The notes under the pieces were generated by a model that was given only the letters and a program-made list of their open reading frames with translations, did no database searches and was not told the DNA's origin. 64,000 nucleotides of DNA, from positions 59,952 through 123,951 of the forward strand of contig NJFT01000112.1 of NCBI GenBank assembly GCA_002221725.1. Reading direction: 5' to 3'. A program made the position numbers and the translations under genes. Shown one piece after another: positions 51,048-61,914 of the stretch (position 1 is its first letter; each line of letters opens with the position of its first letter). The stretch is from Scedosporium boydii. Its lineage: Eukaryota > Ascomycota > Sordariomycetes > Microascales > Microascaceae.

Positions 51048-52473
51048 TCAGACCAGACCCAGACCGCATTCACCATTCGTCATTCGCCATCCACATATGA
51101 ACAAGTTTGCTAGCCCCAGCACAGAGAGAAACACACGGAACCAAAATCCACCAGGCCAAGAAGCAGATTGCTCCAACGGAGTGACTGTTGGGACGGTGGG
51201 TGTGGTGCTACTGTCGGGCGATGGCTGAGTCCTCTGCTTCGAGGTCGGCGAGCCTTCGGCAGAATCGTCATCGGCAGAACGCTTTCGTTTCTCGTTAGGC
51301 ATGTCGTCCTGCCACCCGGGGATGACCACGGCCCAGAGACGATCCTTCAATGTATCGTGCGGCTTGAGGGGAATCTTGACGTGTTCGACCTCGAAAAAGC
51401 AGTTCTTCTTCGGTTTTCGTCCCGGGAACTTGAACCTGTCGAGGAAGTCGGCGTTTGTGCGGGCAGAATAGAAATGGATGTAATCTTCGTCCATGAAATC
51501 GGTCATGAGCAGGCGTGGCTGTATGTATTCAGTTAGTCTTGATGCTGGTGTTGGAACAACCTCTCTCTCACCGCCCCAACCAAGAGAGGGAGAAAAAAAA
51601 AAAGGGAAAGGAAGGAGCAAAAGAAAGGGAGGAAGGGAAAAACAAACCTCAAAAAGAATATTCAAGGGAGGGTGTTCTGAATTTTTGTACAACGCCCACT
51701 GATCCGGGTAATCCTCATACTCAGATTGCTGCAGCTACGCTAGAGCAATGAGGAGTGCGACAATGAATGGATCGTTTGCACTCTTTTTCGGTTGTACGAG
51801 GCGTAACTTCGTCTCCTGCAAGCGATCCACTGGTGGGTTTTCATATCCATCCGAGTCTATCTGCTCCTAGAGGAAAAAGTACTCGCGCTGCTTCCTAATT
51901 GTCGTCCATTCCGCGAAGGCCAAGTAGGGGATGGATCCCGTGCATCTGCCAAGTGAACACTTGGCTTCAGCGTAAGGGCGAATGTTGATGTGGGGAGAAG
52001 ATATTGGACACCAGAAACTGAAGACACATTTTCTTGCGAAGTAGAAGCGGACTGGTTCATAGTTGCTACACAGGACAGTACTAGTTAGTAGGCGGCGACC
52101 GAGGATTAGCAAATATTGATATCTTACGCATAGCACTGGAGGGGACTAGACTCGTCATCCTTGAGCAGCTCGAAGATGCGGGTTGGCTTCCAGGTATTGT
52201 CTGGTGTGGCAACAAAATAGGCGGCACTGCGATCATCCTCTTCAGCTCGATCGGCATCTGCAGTCGTTCGCGGAAAAGTTGGAGGTGGAGGCTTAGTCAA
52301 TGCTAAGGGCTCCTGTTCCCCGTGACTCCAAGATCCTTAATAGGGCAACCCAGGATGGCAAGGTGACGATCAGTCCATTGAAAGGGATGGACATAGAGAT
52401 GCTCGCGAGGGTAGCATTTGACAAGGTCGATAATTGAAGACAGGCTGGTGTCTTTGAGATCACACTTCTCCAT
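51048..52473 (-). pseudogene. Broken gene of an uncharacterised fungal protein family
   Basis: A TATA-led ATG at 52473 opens a frame (MEKCDLKDTSLSSII). It shifts near 52330 to a frame read as EQEPLALTKPPPPTFP. An intron (donor GTAAGA, branch CTAAC, acceptor GTGTAG, about 52072-52134) leads to NYEPVRFYFARKCVF and AFAEWTTIRKQREYFFL, which stops at TAG 51867-51869. The same frame then continues open past the stop (EQIDSDGYENPPVD then DPFIVALLIALA), hits a second TAG at 51735-51737, and continues (LQQSEYEDYPDQW). It passes a second intron (donor GTTTGT, branch CTAAC, acceptor ATACAG) and ends with MTDFMDEDYIHFYSART and a charged tail at 51048. The DPFIVALLIALA block and following domain recall an uncharacterised fungal family seen in many Pezizomycotina (recalled, not searched). 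Confidence 0.7.
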
Positions 52474-53501
52474 GGCTCCTGTCTTTGAGAAAGAATTTTA
52501 AAGGTAGTTTATCTATGTGAGGTGTGCGATGTCTGTTGTTGAAGGGAAGATGTGAGTGGGTGAGTTCCTTTATATAGAATAACTGATCACACATGAGAAG
52601 GAATTCTAATGTGCCTCTAATCCTCTGATTCATCTTGTAACTGGAGGTCGTAAGTTGTAATCTATCTTGAGAGTGAAGGTTGCACTTGCCTCAGTGATGG
52701 TAGATATCTGGAGGAACAATGTGTTTTTGAGACGCGTCGTGAGCTCCAGCCAATCGCGTCCGCGTCCGCGCCGGGCCCCGCTCCGGATCCGTGACTTGGC
52801 TTCGGCTCCGTCCGCGCTTTCGTGGACCCACAACAACCGTGGCTGGCCCGAGCCGCCGTAATTTGGAACACCTTTTCTTCGATTCTGATGGTCCTCTGGG
52901 CAAAAACCGATAACACCCGGAAATTCTTTCATGATTCATGTTCTCTGCTTCATTGACTCGATACTAGAAGTTTGCCTGTGGCCCTGTGGCCCTGTGGCTT
53001 TGCAGGAAGAGAATGGGCACTGCATCATATTCGCGCTGGGCAGACATACCCAGGCTTCGAATATCTCCTCCGTTCAAATTGCATTCATTTCCACTATTGA
53101 AACCAGGTGTGAAGATCCAACCTGTCCAATGTCCAAACCCCAGGAATCCCTGACAATCAACCCGAATGTAAGCATCTCCTCTGGTCTGTTCAAATGTCAA
53201 GCATCTCCTTTCCTCAGTCCGGGTGCAAATACTTCCTCCACTCACCCCTCAAGCATCCCATTGGGACAAACCTCAAATGCCTACTCGGTCCAAACCTCAG
53301 CGTATCCTCTACTCCCACGACATGCAAACATTTCCTCTCCTCAAATTTCAAGCATCTCCTTTCCCATATACATAATGATGCCCACCATCGCCTTTCCCAA
53401 CATGCCCAGACTCTCTCTCAACTCCATCATCTCCTCCTTCACTCTTCATTTCTCCTTCATTCTTCGTTCATTCCCCATTACTTCATCTCCCCACATTCAA
53501 G
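52474..53501. other. Intergenic region with pyrimidine-rich leader
   Basis: The first part is the promoter of the minus-strand broken gene. From about 53150 to 53490 the plus strand is rich in repeated AAGCATCTCCTY-like pieces and C/T blocks, probably the leader of the gene at 53502. A frame through it (52931-53545) encodes only low-complexity sequence. Confidence 0.4.
52570..52576 (-). promoter_or_regulatory. TATA box of the broken gene
   Basis: TATATAA on the minus strand about 100 bases upstream of the ATG at 52473. It supports that this was once a normal promoter and start. Confidence 0.4.
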
Positions 53502-54695
53502 ATGCCTACCAAGGCGTATTCCGAACTGATTCGAAGTACAAATGATCTTGCTTACCATAGACGGAGAGAAAACCCGCCGAATTTCCCCGACATCCCTTCA
53601 GCTGCCGCCAGCAGTTGGAATCGAAAGCATCTTTTTGCTTACAATGTCATCCACGGGAGGGACCATGTTCAGGTCCCCCCGATGTTCGCGAACGCAGCCA
53701 GCTCCAACTTGAATACCAACAGTCTGCCGGCGAAAATAAAAGCGTTCATAGACGGCCCTGGCGAGCACAGCCAGGAGAGAGCCGAGCATCGGCTGGTCCG
53801 AAGCCATGGCGAGACACTGGGACAAGCGTGGGCTGCATTGGCCGTCTTCAACAACACCGATGGTTCGTGCTGGAGAAAAGCGTAAACCCGTTCCCATCCC
53901 TCGGCCGGACTTCGCAGACTCCAGTAAGATGGTGGTTGACTCGAATCCTGTCAAGCAAAGGAACGAAAGTCCCAGCCCCTTCAAGTCCCCGAAGTCCGCC
54001 GGAGACCGTGCCGATCGAGATGCTCATTCAAAAGATAACTGCCCTCCTGAAACTAGGACGCTGCGCCTGGTTAGCTGTGCTTTCAGGCACATCCTATATT
54101 ACTGTCCGCCCCAAGCGGGCAATAATCCCATTTGTGCTGTAGAGTTCCGGGACGTCAGAAATCGGTACAAAACTCTCCTGAGCAAGGACATGGAATTCGT
54201 TGCTGAAGACGATGGAGGATTGTCCGTCAACTTCGGTGATGGGTTGCGGATAAGTAGGGACTCACCGGTTATTATAGAAGCGGAGAAGCGTTTTGAGTGC
54301 ATAGAGGATGGGATCCCCGTAATTTCAGACGCATGCTTCGCTCAGATGGCTGGTGAAGCCCTTGCAAAGCGTCTAAGCCAGGATAGCAAGGAAACGAGGT
54401 AACGGCTCTTCCAATCCATTGACTTCCTAGTTTCGTAGCTAACTAGTACTCTTTTTCTTGCAGTGTGGTTGTCATTAACTGTGTCCAGAGCCATATCTGT
54501 TTTCTTCAATTTCAGATTGGTGAAGATTACGTGGATGACTTAAGAGCTGGTCGCCGGCTATCGAAATGCATTTTCGTTACTTCGACGAAATTTTTCGACC
54601 TTCAAATCAAGGAAGGAAGGCGAGAAGTTGTCCGGAACCTTTGCGCCATCATGAGGTGGGCACAGAGGAAAGTTAAGAATTCTAGAGGAGGGTAA
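53502..54695 (+). CDS. Uncharacterised protein with possible PD-(D/E)XK nuclease-like core
   Basis: Exons 53502-53881, 53925-54398 and 54464-54695 join to 361 residues. The second intron (donor GTAACG, branch CTAAC, acceptor TTGCAG) is clear. The first is only 43 nt with no good branch site; an alternative donor at about 53867 gives a 58-nt intron in the same phase. The N-terminal half (YHRRRENPPNFPDIP, RKHLFAYNVIHGR) has no known domain. The second half contains DSPVIIEAEKRFECIEDG, where a strand ending in ExK is followed by VISDACFAQMAGEALAKRL and then a strand VVVINCVQSHICFLQF. That order resembles the ExK strand, Gln-containing helix and next strand of PD-(D/E)XK-fold proteins common among fungal orphans. 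Nuclease function is inference. Confidence 0.6.
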
Positions 54696-55329
54696 CTCTC
54701 GTTATCTTTCTCTATATATTTCCATTGTCAAAGAAGCTGGACTTGCCTGATGGTCTTGACCCGGAGTACCTAGGAGGTCGAACAAGACAAGTAATCCGGA
54801 AAGAAGTCCTAGTTTTTGTGTTTCTCTTCTCCTGCGCCCTCGCAAGCCATGCGATTCAGAATCTCTGCGGCTCAAAAGGCATGAGAGTAGCCGATGTCGC
54901 GAAACGTCGATCTTTCGATCCCTCTCGCCAACCCAAGATATCACATCCCTGTCGCGTCCAAGATAAAGAGATATTTCAGCGTGCCGTGGGGGGAAATGAC
55001 CCAGGCTGTCGGTTTAATGTTCGCTGGCTATTTATGTTTGCGGCGATACTGGGATGGGGAGGGGGATGAGACGTATGATGGATCGGCCGAGATGTGTCGG
55101 TGAGGGGGGGCATGAGAGTGCGAGGGAGGATCGACAGGGAATATTATCTCCATGGTCACCTTTTTTCTTTTTATTTCTCTCCTTCTCTGCCCTCCCACAC
55201 CTCACCCCTAACAGCTCTTCTTACACCCGTCGAGGGAAGTTAAATCGCGAATCTACCTAGTTCGACTTATACGCGGTTACGATTTCACCAGCCGACGACG
55301 TCTACAAAACCAGCCGAAGGACGAAAAGT
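54696..55329. other. Intergenic region upstream of OPT transporter
   Basis: About 630 bases; a 114-codon frame (54725-55069) shows no motif. C/T-rich sequence from about 55150 is the probable OPT leader. Confidence 0.45.
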
Positions 55330-57931
55330 ATGGCCAGCATATTAGACCGGCCACTACCAGAAATAACACCATTATCACCAATACGACTTCGTCATGATCC
55401 AGCAGCAGGGTCTCTGCCGGAAGCCCTACGAGAATCCAGCAGCACGAGGCCAAGCTCAGTCTACAGCAGCGCCGAGGTTTCATCAACGGGCGACAAGGCC
55501 GTGCTAGTCGGAAAAGGAAAAGATGACCAGGTCGAAGACATCTTTAAGCCCTTTCCTCTCCAGGATGGTATTCCACACGAAGAAAACCCCCTCACGGTAA
55601 GGGCCGTCACAGTTGGAATTCTCTTGGGCTCCCTCGTCAACGCCTCCAATGTCTATCTAGGTAAAAGCCATCCTTCTATTCCCCATTACTTTCTCTCTCT
55701 CTCTATCTCTCGCACTCTTTCTACACTTCATGGTCACTAACGAAAGCCCCCGAATGTGAAATAGGCCTCAAAACGGGCTTCACCTTCGGCGCCTCCCTCT
55801 TCGGCGCAATCTTCGGCTTCGGCATAATCAAATCCCTCACCAAAGTCTTCCCCACAACGGCCGTCTTCGGCCCCCAGGAAAACTCCATAATCCAAGCCTC
55901 GGCCGCAGGTGCTGGTGGCATGACGGGCTTATTCGTGGCCGCGCTGCCCGCCATGTATCAGCTGGATCTGCTATCGAAGAACCCGGTGGATGATTTCGGG
56001 AGGATATTGACGCTGACGCTTGTGTGTTCATTTTTTGGCTTGTTTTTTGCTGTGCCGCTGAGGAAGTTTTTTGTGATTAGTGTGGCGAGGGAGTTGAGGC
56101 TGGTGTTTCCTTCTCGTGAGTAGTCTCTATCTTGGTTGGCAGGGAGAGAGGGATGAAAAAAAGGGGGCGAGATGATGAGGGTCTGAGAGATGTGGATGAA
56201 AATAGGCTGATAGAGGCTTCTTCGTGCTTTCTAGCAACCGCGACAGCCGTCACAATCCGCTCCATGCACGCCGTAGGAAGCGGCGCAACCGACGCCATGA
56301 AGAAAATCAAAGCCCTAGGCATCGCCTTCGCAGCCTCTCTCACCCATCGCATCGGCTCCTACTACGCGCCCGGTATCCTCTACGACTGGCACATCTTCAC
56401 GTGGTTCTACATCTGGAGCGGGCATACTAACGGGGCCCTCGCCGTCGAAAACTGGGGCTGGATGCTCGAGTGGACGCCGGCCTTTATCGGATCGGGAATG
56501 CTCGTGGGCCTCAATGTTGGGATTTCGTTCTTCGCGGGTTCGGTCCTGGCGTGGGGCGTCATCGGACCCATTCTTGTTAGGACGGGCGAGTGCGTGGGCA
56601 TCGCTACGCCTGTGGAAGGGGATCCGCGCTGGGATGATCTTGTGACGTTTTATTCCATGTCGGGGATCGGGGAGGAGGGGTGGGTGCCTTCGCCGAGGTA
56701 TTGGCTGCTTTGGCCGGGGGTGCTGATCCTCGTTGCGTATAGTATGACGGAGTTTCTCGTGCACATCAAGGTTGTGTGGCTTGGGCTCAAGTTTGCGTAT
56801 AAGAATGGTTGCGCGCAGTTGAATTCTGTTTTGGAGAAAAAGCGTGGGAGACCTAGTGCTTTTCTGGAAAAGCAGAGCGCAAGGACAGCCGGTGACGACG
56901 CAGGGCTCGTCGAAGACTTTGCTGGCCCGGAGGACCAGGTGCCCGGGTGGATCTGGGTAACAGGCAGTGCGGTCATGGTCGTCGTCGCAGCGGTGATTTG
57001 CAAAGTCCAGTTTGATATGGGGGTTGAGCTGGCGGTTTTGGCTTGTATTCTGGGCGTCGTGTTTGCTTTTCTGAGCATCCACGGCGGAGCGGTGACTGAC
57101 ATCACGCCCATTACAGCCTCGAGCAAAGCGTCTCAGCTTGTTTTCGGTGGTGTGACGTCGGGCCAGGGCCTGACGATCGAAGGCGCCCAAAGAGCGAACC
57201 TGATCGCGGGAGGCATCGCGTCGGGAGCGGCTGATGTGTCTACGACTCTCGTGTCGGATTTTAGGGTGGGATTCCTTCTGCGTACGCCGCCTGTGAAGCA
57301 ATTCTATGCCCAGGCAGTTGGTACTCTCGTCGCAATGTTCCTCGCCCCAGGTAAATAGAACCCTTCCCTTCTCTCTCCCCCCTTTCCCCTTTGGAGTTCC
57401 TAACCGAGTCGCACAGGCATCTTCGTCCTCTTCATGGCCGCCTACCCCTGCGTAATCCACCCCTCCGACTTCCCCTCCTCCTTCATCTGCCCCTTCTCCG
57501 CCCCCTCCGTCGGAGCCTGGCGCGCCGTAGCCGAAGCCGTCACGAACCCCAACGTCCCCATCCCCCTCTCCTCAGCCATCTTCGCCTGCGTCCTCGGCGG
57601 CATCTGCGTCCTCCAAGTCCTCCTCAAACACGTTTTCTTGAACGGCAGCAGGGAAAAGTACAGGAGGTGGCTGCCGAACTGGATGTCCATCGGCATCGCG
57701 TTCGTGATTCCCGCGACGGTGTACGCGACGGCGACGCTCATGGGGGCTGTTACGGCGCATTTTTGGAGGAAGAGGTGGGAGGGGAACTTTGCTATGTATT
57801 GCTTTGCGGTGGCGGCGGGGATGTTGGCGGGGGAAGGGCTTGGAGGGGTTGTGGGTGCGGCGTTGGAGTTGGGGGGTGTTTCGGGGAGTGTGTTGGGGAC
57901 GATGGTTGGGTGTCCTGGGGGGAGGTGTTGA
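55330..57931 (+). CDS. OPT-family oligopeptide/metal-chelate transporter
   Basis: Four exons, 55330-55660, 55765-56115, 56235-57350 and 57417-57931, all joined in phase 1, give 770 residues. After an acidic cytosolic N-terminus the OPT superfamily segments appear: [101 protein letters not shown] and the [15 protein letters not shown] region. About 14-16 membrane spans are visible. The pattern matches the fungal YGL114W/yellow-stripe-like branch rather than the small-peptide Opt1/2 branch. The transported substrate (oligopeptide, glutathione or metal chelate) cannot be decided. Every intron falls at a Gly or Pro codon of a conserved motif. Confidence 0.93.
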
Positions 57932-58838
57932 TGGCGATGGCTTGCCGGGATTGGGATTGGAGTTATTTGGCGTTGGATGAGTGAAAGGAGGATGAGAGGA
58001 GTGAAATTCGGATGGTACATTTTGGTATAAATCGTATATTAGGCTCGTATTTGCTTCTGCTTCTGCTTCTGCTCCTTCTAGATTCAGTATCACCACGATC
58101 CCACAGTGGTATATTATATTATATATTGTCAACACACACACATACACTCGCCTCCCTTCTCTGATGCCGAATTCTGCATTCCTCGCATTATACGACGGAT
58201 ATGCAACACGAACCCTTGCTTTCCACTTCGAATAAGCGAGGCGCAGAATTGGCTTTGCCGCCGATCATTTAATCTAAACTCGTATCTCATGACATCATCA
58301 CACGACAGAAATGTAAGAAAAAGGAACTTGTGTATCGAGCTGTTTTTTGCTTCTCTGATGTCCAAGGCCGTCCGTCTTCCGTGGGGCCCGTGGCGACTGG
58401 CTTCTTCTCCATATCTGCCCGTGTACTTCGTAGATTTAGTGCAAACACGACGCTGGCCGCAGAAGGATGCTTGGAAGTAAACTAAACTACATAGTAGTCC
58501 GTACACGAAGACCATTGGACTAAGAAGGTATCCTCGAAAGCGTTGTGGGTCGGTGGATGGGAAGGGAGCAGGATCAGCATGGGAAAGAACCAAAGAAATG
58601 GGGCCGATCAGCGGGAATGTGCATATCCTGATCATGATGTCTGTTTGCTGTGTGTGTTACAGTGTCTGGACATGGCAAACGGATGTGTAAATACATAAAT
58701 AGACAAGTCTGGACCTGACGATCTTGCAATGTCTTGGATCTTCTTAAAAAAACCACCTACTTTGCCCTTTCGTTCTCTCATCTCCCATCTCCATTCGATC
58801 TCGTCCACTTTCACCAACTAATTCCAACCTCCAAAAAG
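57932..58838. other. Intergenic region with short CTTCTG repeat
   Basis: About 900 bases between two plus-strand genes. Contains (GCTTCT) repeats at about 58053-58073 and an ACACACA run near 58130. The last 100 bases before 58839 are C/T-rich leader. No gene seen. Confidence 0.45.
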
Positions 58839-59522
58839 ATGTATTCTCTCATCCTCTCCCTCCTCCTCCTCCTCATCCCGCCCTCAGCATCCACAACCCT
58901 CACTACCTCACCGGCCTTCCACCTCCTCGTCATCCCCCACAACACCTCCCTCCCCATCTCCCCACTAACAGCCCTGCACACGGGCGCCGGCCAAAACCGC
59001 ATCGCCCTCTCCCTAAGCCCGGCGACCATCATCTTCTACCAAAACGCCACCTCTTCAAACGACGCCACCATTCTCACCGATGTGCTTCCGCAAGGCTTCC
59101 CCCTAACCATCTTCTTGGCTCCACCCGGTCAAACCACCACCTCGCCCTCCGAAAAGGGACTCGCGATCGACCTCACTGTATCAGGATCTACACCCGGCCT
59201 GACAATCTCTTTGGAGTCCACGCCGGCGGCTGATGAACAGGTCCCCCTGTTGACCTATCCGGGGGCTACGTTTCTGTCCTGCGGGAACGAGACCGTCGGG
59301 TACCTCCCGGGGACGTATACAGTCTTAAACTGGCTGCCGGAGGTTTACATCACCGCTAGGGATGAGGGTGCAGAGGTGGGGGAGTGTGAGGTCGTGGATG
59401 TCGTTGCCGTTTGTGAGGCCTTGGAGCCCTTACCGGAGGGGGCGTTGGGGACGCATGAGTTCGTGAGGGAGGTGTGGTGTTTTGATGGCGAGGAGGGCAT
59501 TGCTGGGATTTTCGGTCGGTAA
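58839..59522 (+). CDS. Small secreted protein (DUF7907-like)
   Basis: A single exon of 227 residues. The start at 58839 is chosen because it begins a clean signal peptide (MYSLILSLLLLLIPPSAS). The mature part begins with AFHLLVIPHNTSLPISPLTALHTGAGQ, a strand-rich opening like fungal DUF7907-type proteins. It has four Cys in the C-terminal half, one in FLSCGNETVGYLPGTYTVL, and two possible N-glycosylation sites before residue 75. A role at the wall or outside the cell is inferred; no catalytic motif is visible. It converges on the GH72 gene about 660 bases downstream. Confidence 0.75.
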   Translation: MYSLILSLLLLLIPPSASTTLTTSPAFHLLVIPHNTSLPISPLTALHTGAGQNRIALSLSPATIIFYQNATSSNDATILTDVLPQGFPLTIFLAPPGQTTTSPSEKGLAIDLTVSGSTPGLTISLESTPAADEQVPLLTYPGATFLSCGNETVGYLPGTYTVLNWLPEVYITARDEGAEVGECEVVDVVAVCEALEPLPEGALGTHEFVREVWCFDGEEGIAGIFGR

Positions 59523-60183
59523 AATACGTTGGCAACATCTTGGTTATGGAAATGGATGATGGGATGTGAAGGCAGGGTGATCAAAATTATGGAATAGAGG
59601 TCAGGCAGGATACTTGGATGCATTACTCGACGGCTGTCCTTTTCACATCAAGATATCGATGTCCCCTGTGGAATAATAATAATAATCACAAACTTCATTA
59701 AAGAGTCTTGACTGTGACCATTCCCAACTCCAGTTTGAGAGTAGCTTCTGAATCAACGATCTGCCTGATCCCATACTTCCCCGTCCCAGTTCAACTTCAA
59801 ACGAAAAACACTCGCTTCATGGGGGAAAAAGAGAATCAGACTTTCAATATGAATTACGTCCTTGTGCTTCTACCAACGAGACGGATATCCGAATAAAACA
59901 CTTTCCTGGGGCCAAACTCCACGAAGCGAAAGCAGATATGCGATGTTAAAAAAGATATGGGGAAAAAAAAGACCAAAAAAAGCGAACGAATGACGATGAC
60001 TTGAAACCCATCAATGATCAATGTGTGGATATGTACCTTCTCTCTGTGTACGTTAATGGAACAATCTCCGGCTTCCTTGTTTACAGAATCCCACTCCAGG
60101 CTGGAAAGAGAAGAAAAGAAAAGTAGGAAAAGAAACATCAACGATAAAAATAAAACGCTCGGTATTTTCCTTTTCTTCGCAAA
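59523..60183. other. Convergent 3' intergenic region
   Basis: AT-rich 660 bases with A runs (AAAAAAGACCAAAAAAAG near 59965) between two convergent genes; presumably both 3' UTRs. No gene seen. Confidence 0.45.
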
Positions 60184-61914
60184 TTACAACACCATCATAG
60201 TCCCAAACACAAACGCAGCAGCAACATACAACCCCGCCGCCGCAAACCTCACCGCCGAACTATCATCCTCCTTCTTATTGTCCCCCGAATCGCCGTTCGC
60301 CGCACTCGCCGCCTGCGACGCCTCCGTCAGCTTCTGCTCGCACTCGGCATCCGTCTTGGTCGGCGTGACGAGCGTGGCCTGGCCCGAGAAGTCGCACGCG
60401 TCGGCGGCGTTGTTCAGGTTCTTGTAGTAGCGGTCGAGCACGTAGCCGAGCTTCTGCTGCGCGTTGCACATGCTGAAGACGCCGTACTTGCCCGACGTGG
60501 CGTTGCCGTTGATGGCGTCGCAGGGCCGGCCCTTAGTGCCGCAGACGAAGTTGAAGATGTCGCCGTAGTTCTTCTCGTCGAGGGTCGGGGACGCCTTGCA
60601 GCTGAGGCCGGCGAACATGCAGTCGCACACTTTTTGGTCGGGCGTGATGGGGAGGTTGTCGCCGGAGACTGCCCAGACGTCGGAGACGGGCGGGCAGGTT
60701 TGCGGCACGTTGCTGGGCTTGTACTGGTCGCTGTCGATGGTGGTGGGGTCGACCTTGGAGATGCGGTCGGCGAGGGCCTTGAAGTTCTTCATGCGGGTAG
60801 CAGTGTTTCCATTGAGTTCAACAAGACCTGCGGTGTGATTGATATGTTAGCACGAAGTGACAAAATGGACACGGAGTAGAAGTTGAACAAAAAAGGATTT
60901 GTGCACAAAAAGAACGAAAAAGACCCCCTTACCAAAATCGTTGGCTTCCTGGAAGTACATGTAGACAATACCACCAGAGAAAACCGAAGTCATCTCATCT
61001 CCATAAAGCGCAGTAGTCTCCTGGAAGATACGCGACTCGGCGCCATCCTTGCCAGTGTTGCAACCGTACTCGGCGAAGAAGACGGGCACCGAGTAATTCT
61101 TGAAAAAGTCAATCTGCTTGCTGTACCCAGACTTCTCCAGCGTGCTCTCTCCGCACCACTGGTAGATGTTGTAGCCCCAAAAATCAATGGCCTGCGACTG
61201 GTCATCACCGCAGTTGAAGTAATGCGCGATATCGCGGCGCACGTCGGGATCATCGTTGGCGGCGTATCCTACGTACAGGTTCACGCCCTTCTGCTTGATA
61301 TACGCCTTGGTGTCGCGGACGGCGGCCTTGACGTAGGCGGAAGCAGGCGTGTTGGTCTTGTTCGTCGTGACCTCGTTTCCGGCGAAGAACCCAATGACAT
61401 TGTCGTACTTGCTCAGCTCGTCGACGACGTTCTTGTATCGCCCGAAGAGGTCAAGGTCCCAAAGCGGCGCGTCGGTCTCGATCGAGAGGTTGGGCTCGCC
61501 AAGGTCGGAGATGACGTAGATGCCGGCTTCTTCGAGGAGGCGCATGCATACGCTGTGGTCGGCCGAGGGGTTGATGGCGTAGGTTCGGATGGTGTTGGTG
61601 CCGAGCTCCTTGAGAAGGGGGACGTCTCGTCGGCAGGCGGCTGGGTTCGCGAGGGGGTCGGCGAATTTGGCGTCTTGGACACCGGCGCCGGCGGCCCCGG
61701 TATTTTGCTGGTAGGCAATGCCCTTGATGTAGAATTGCGTTCCGTTTTGGTAGAAGAATTTGGAGCCCTAGAGGGAGGGAGCGGGATGAGTCTTGGTTTG
61801 TCAAGATATCGGGGAAACATGAATTGGGGCCTTCCTTACCTTGATCACGATTGGCTCAAGAGCAGCTACGGTGGAAGCCAGCAAGGCCGACACGAGTGTC
61901 TTGGAGAGCGTCAT
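60184..61914 (-). CDS. 1,3-beta-glucanosyltransferase, GH72 with X8/CBM43 module, GPI-anchored
   Basis: Three exons, 61840-61914, 60933-61767 and 60184-60827, give 517 residues. Signal peptide 1-19 is followed by a GH72 domain (GSKFFYQNGTQFYIKGIAYQ onward) with acid/base Glu157 in FFAGNEVTT and nucleophile Glu258 in VFFAEYGCNT, at positions nearly equal to yeast Gas1. A Cys-rich X8 module (about 355-455; CDCMFAGLSC, FNFVCGTKG, FSMCNAQQKLGYVL) marks the GH72+ subfamily. A Ser/Ala/Asp-rich omega region and a hydrophobic tail (AAAGLYVAAAFVFGTMMVL) predict a GPI anchor. The enzyme elongates and rearranges beta-1,3-glucan at the cell wall. Both catalytic residues and the X8 cysteines are intact. 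Confidence 0.96.

Noticed and set aside
52931..53545. 204-codon plus-strand ORF as a protein gene
   Set aside because: Encodes mostly repeated CATCTCC-type low-complexity sequence and overlaps the start of the better-supported gene at 53502.
56132..57358. Separate start for the OPT transporter at 56132
   Set aside because: That ATG lies inside an intron; splicing 56116-56234 restores the conserved [15 protein letters not shown] segment and joins the N-terminal OPT helices.
56315..57460. 381-codon minus-strand ORF
   Set aside because: Antisense shadow of the OPT transporter; Arg/His/Pro-rich composition typical of reverse reading of GC-rich codons.
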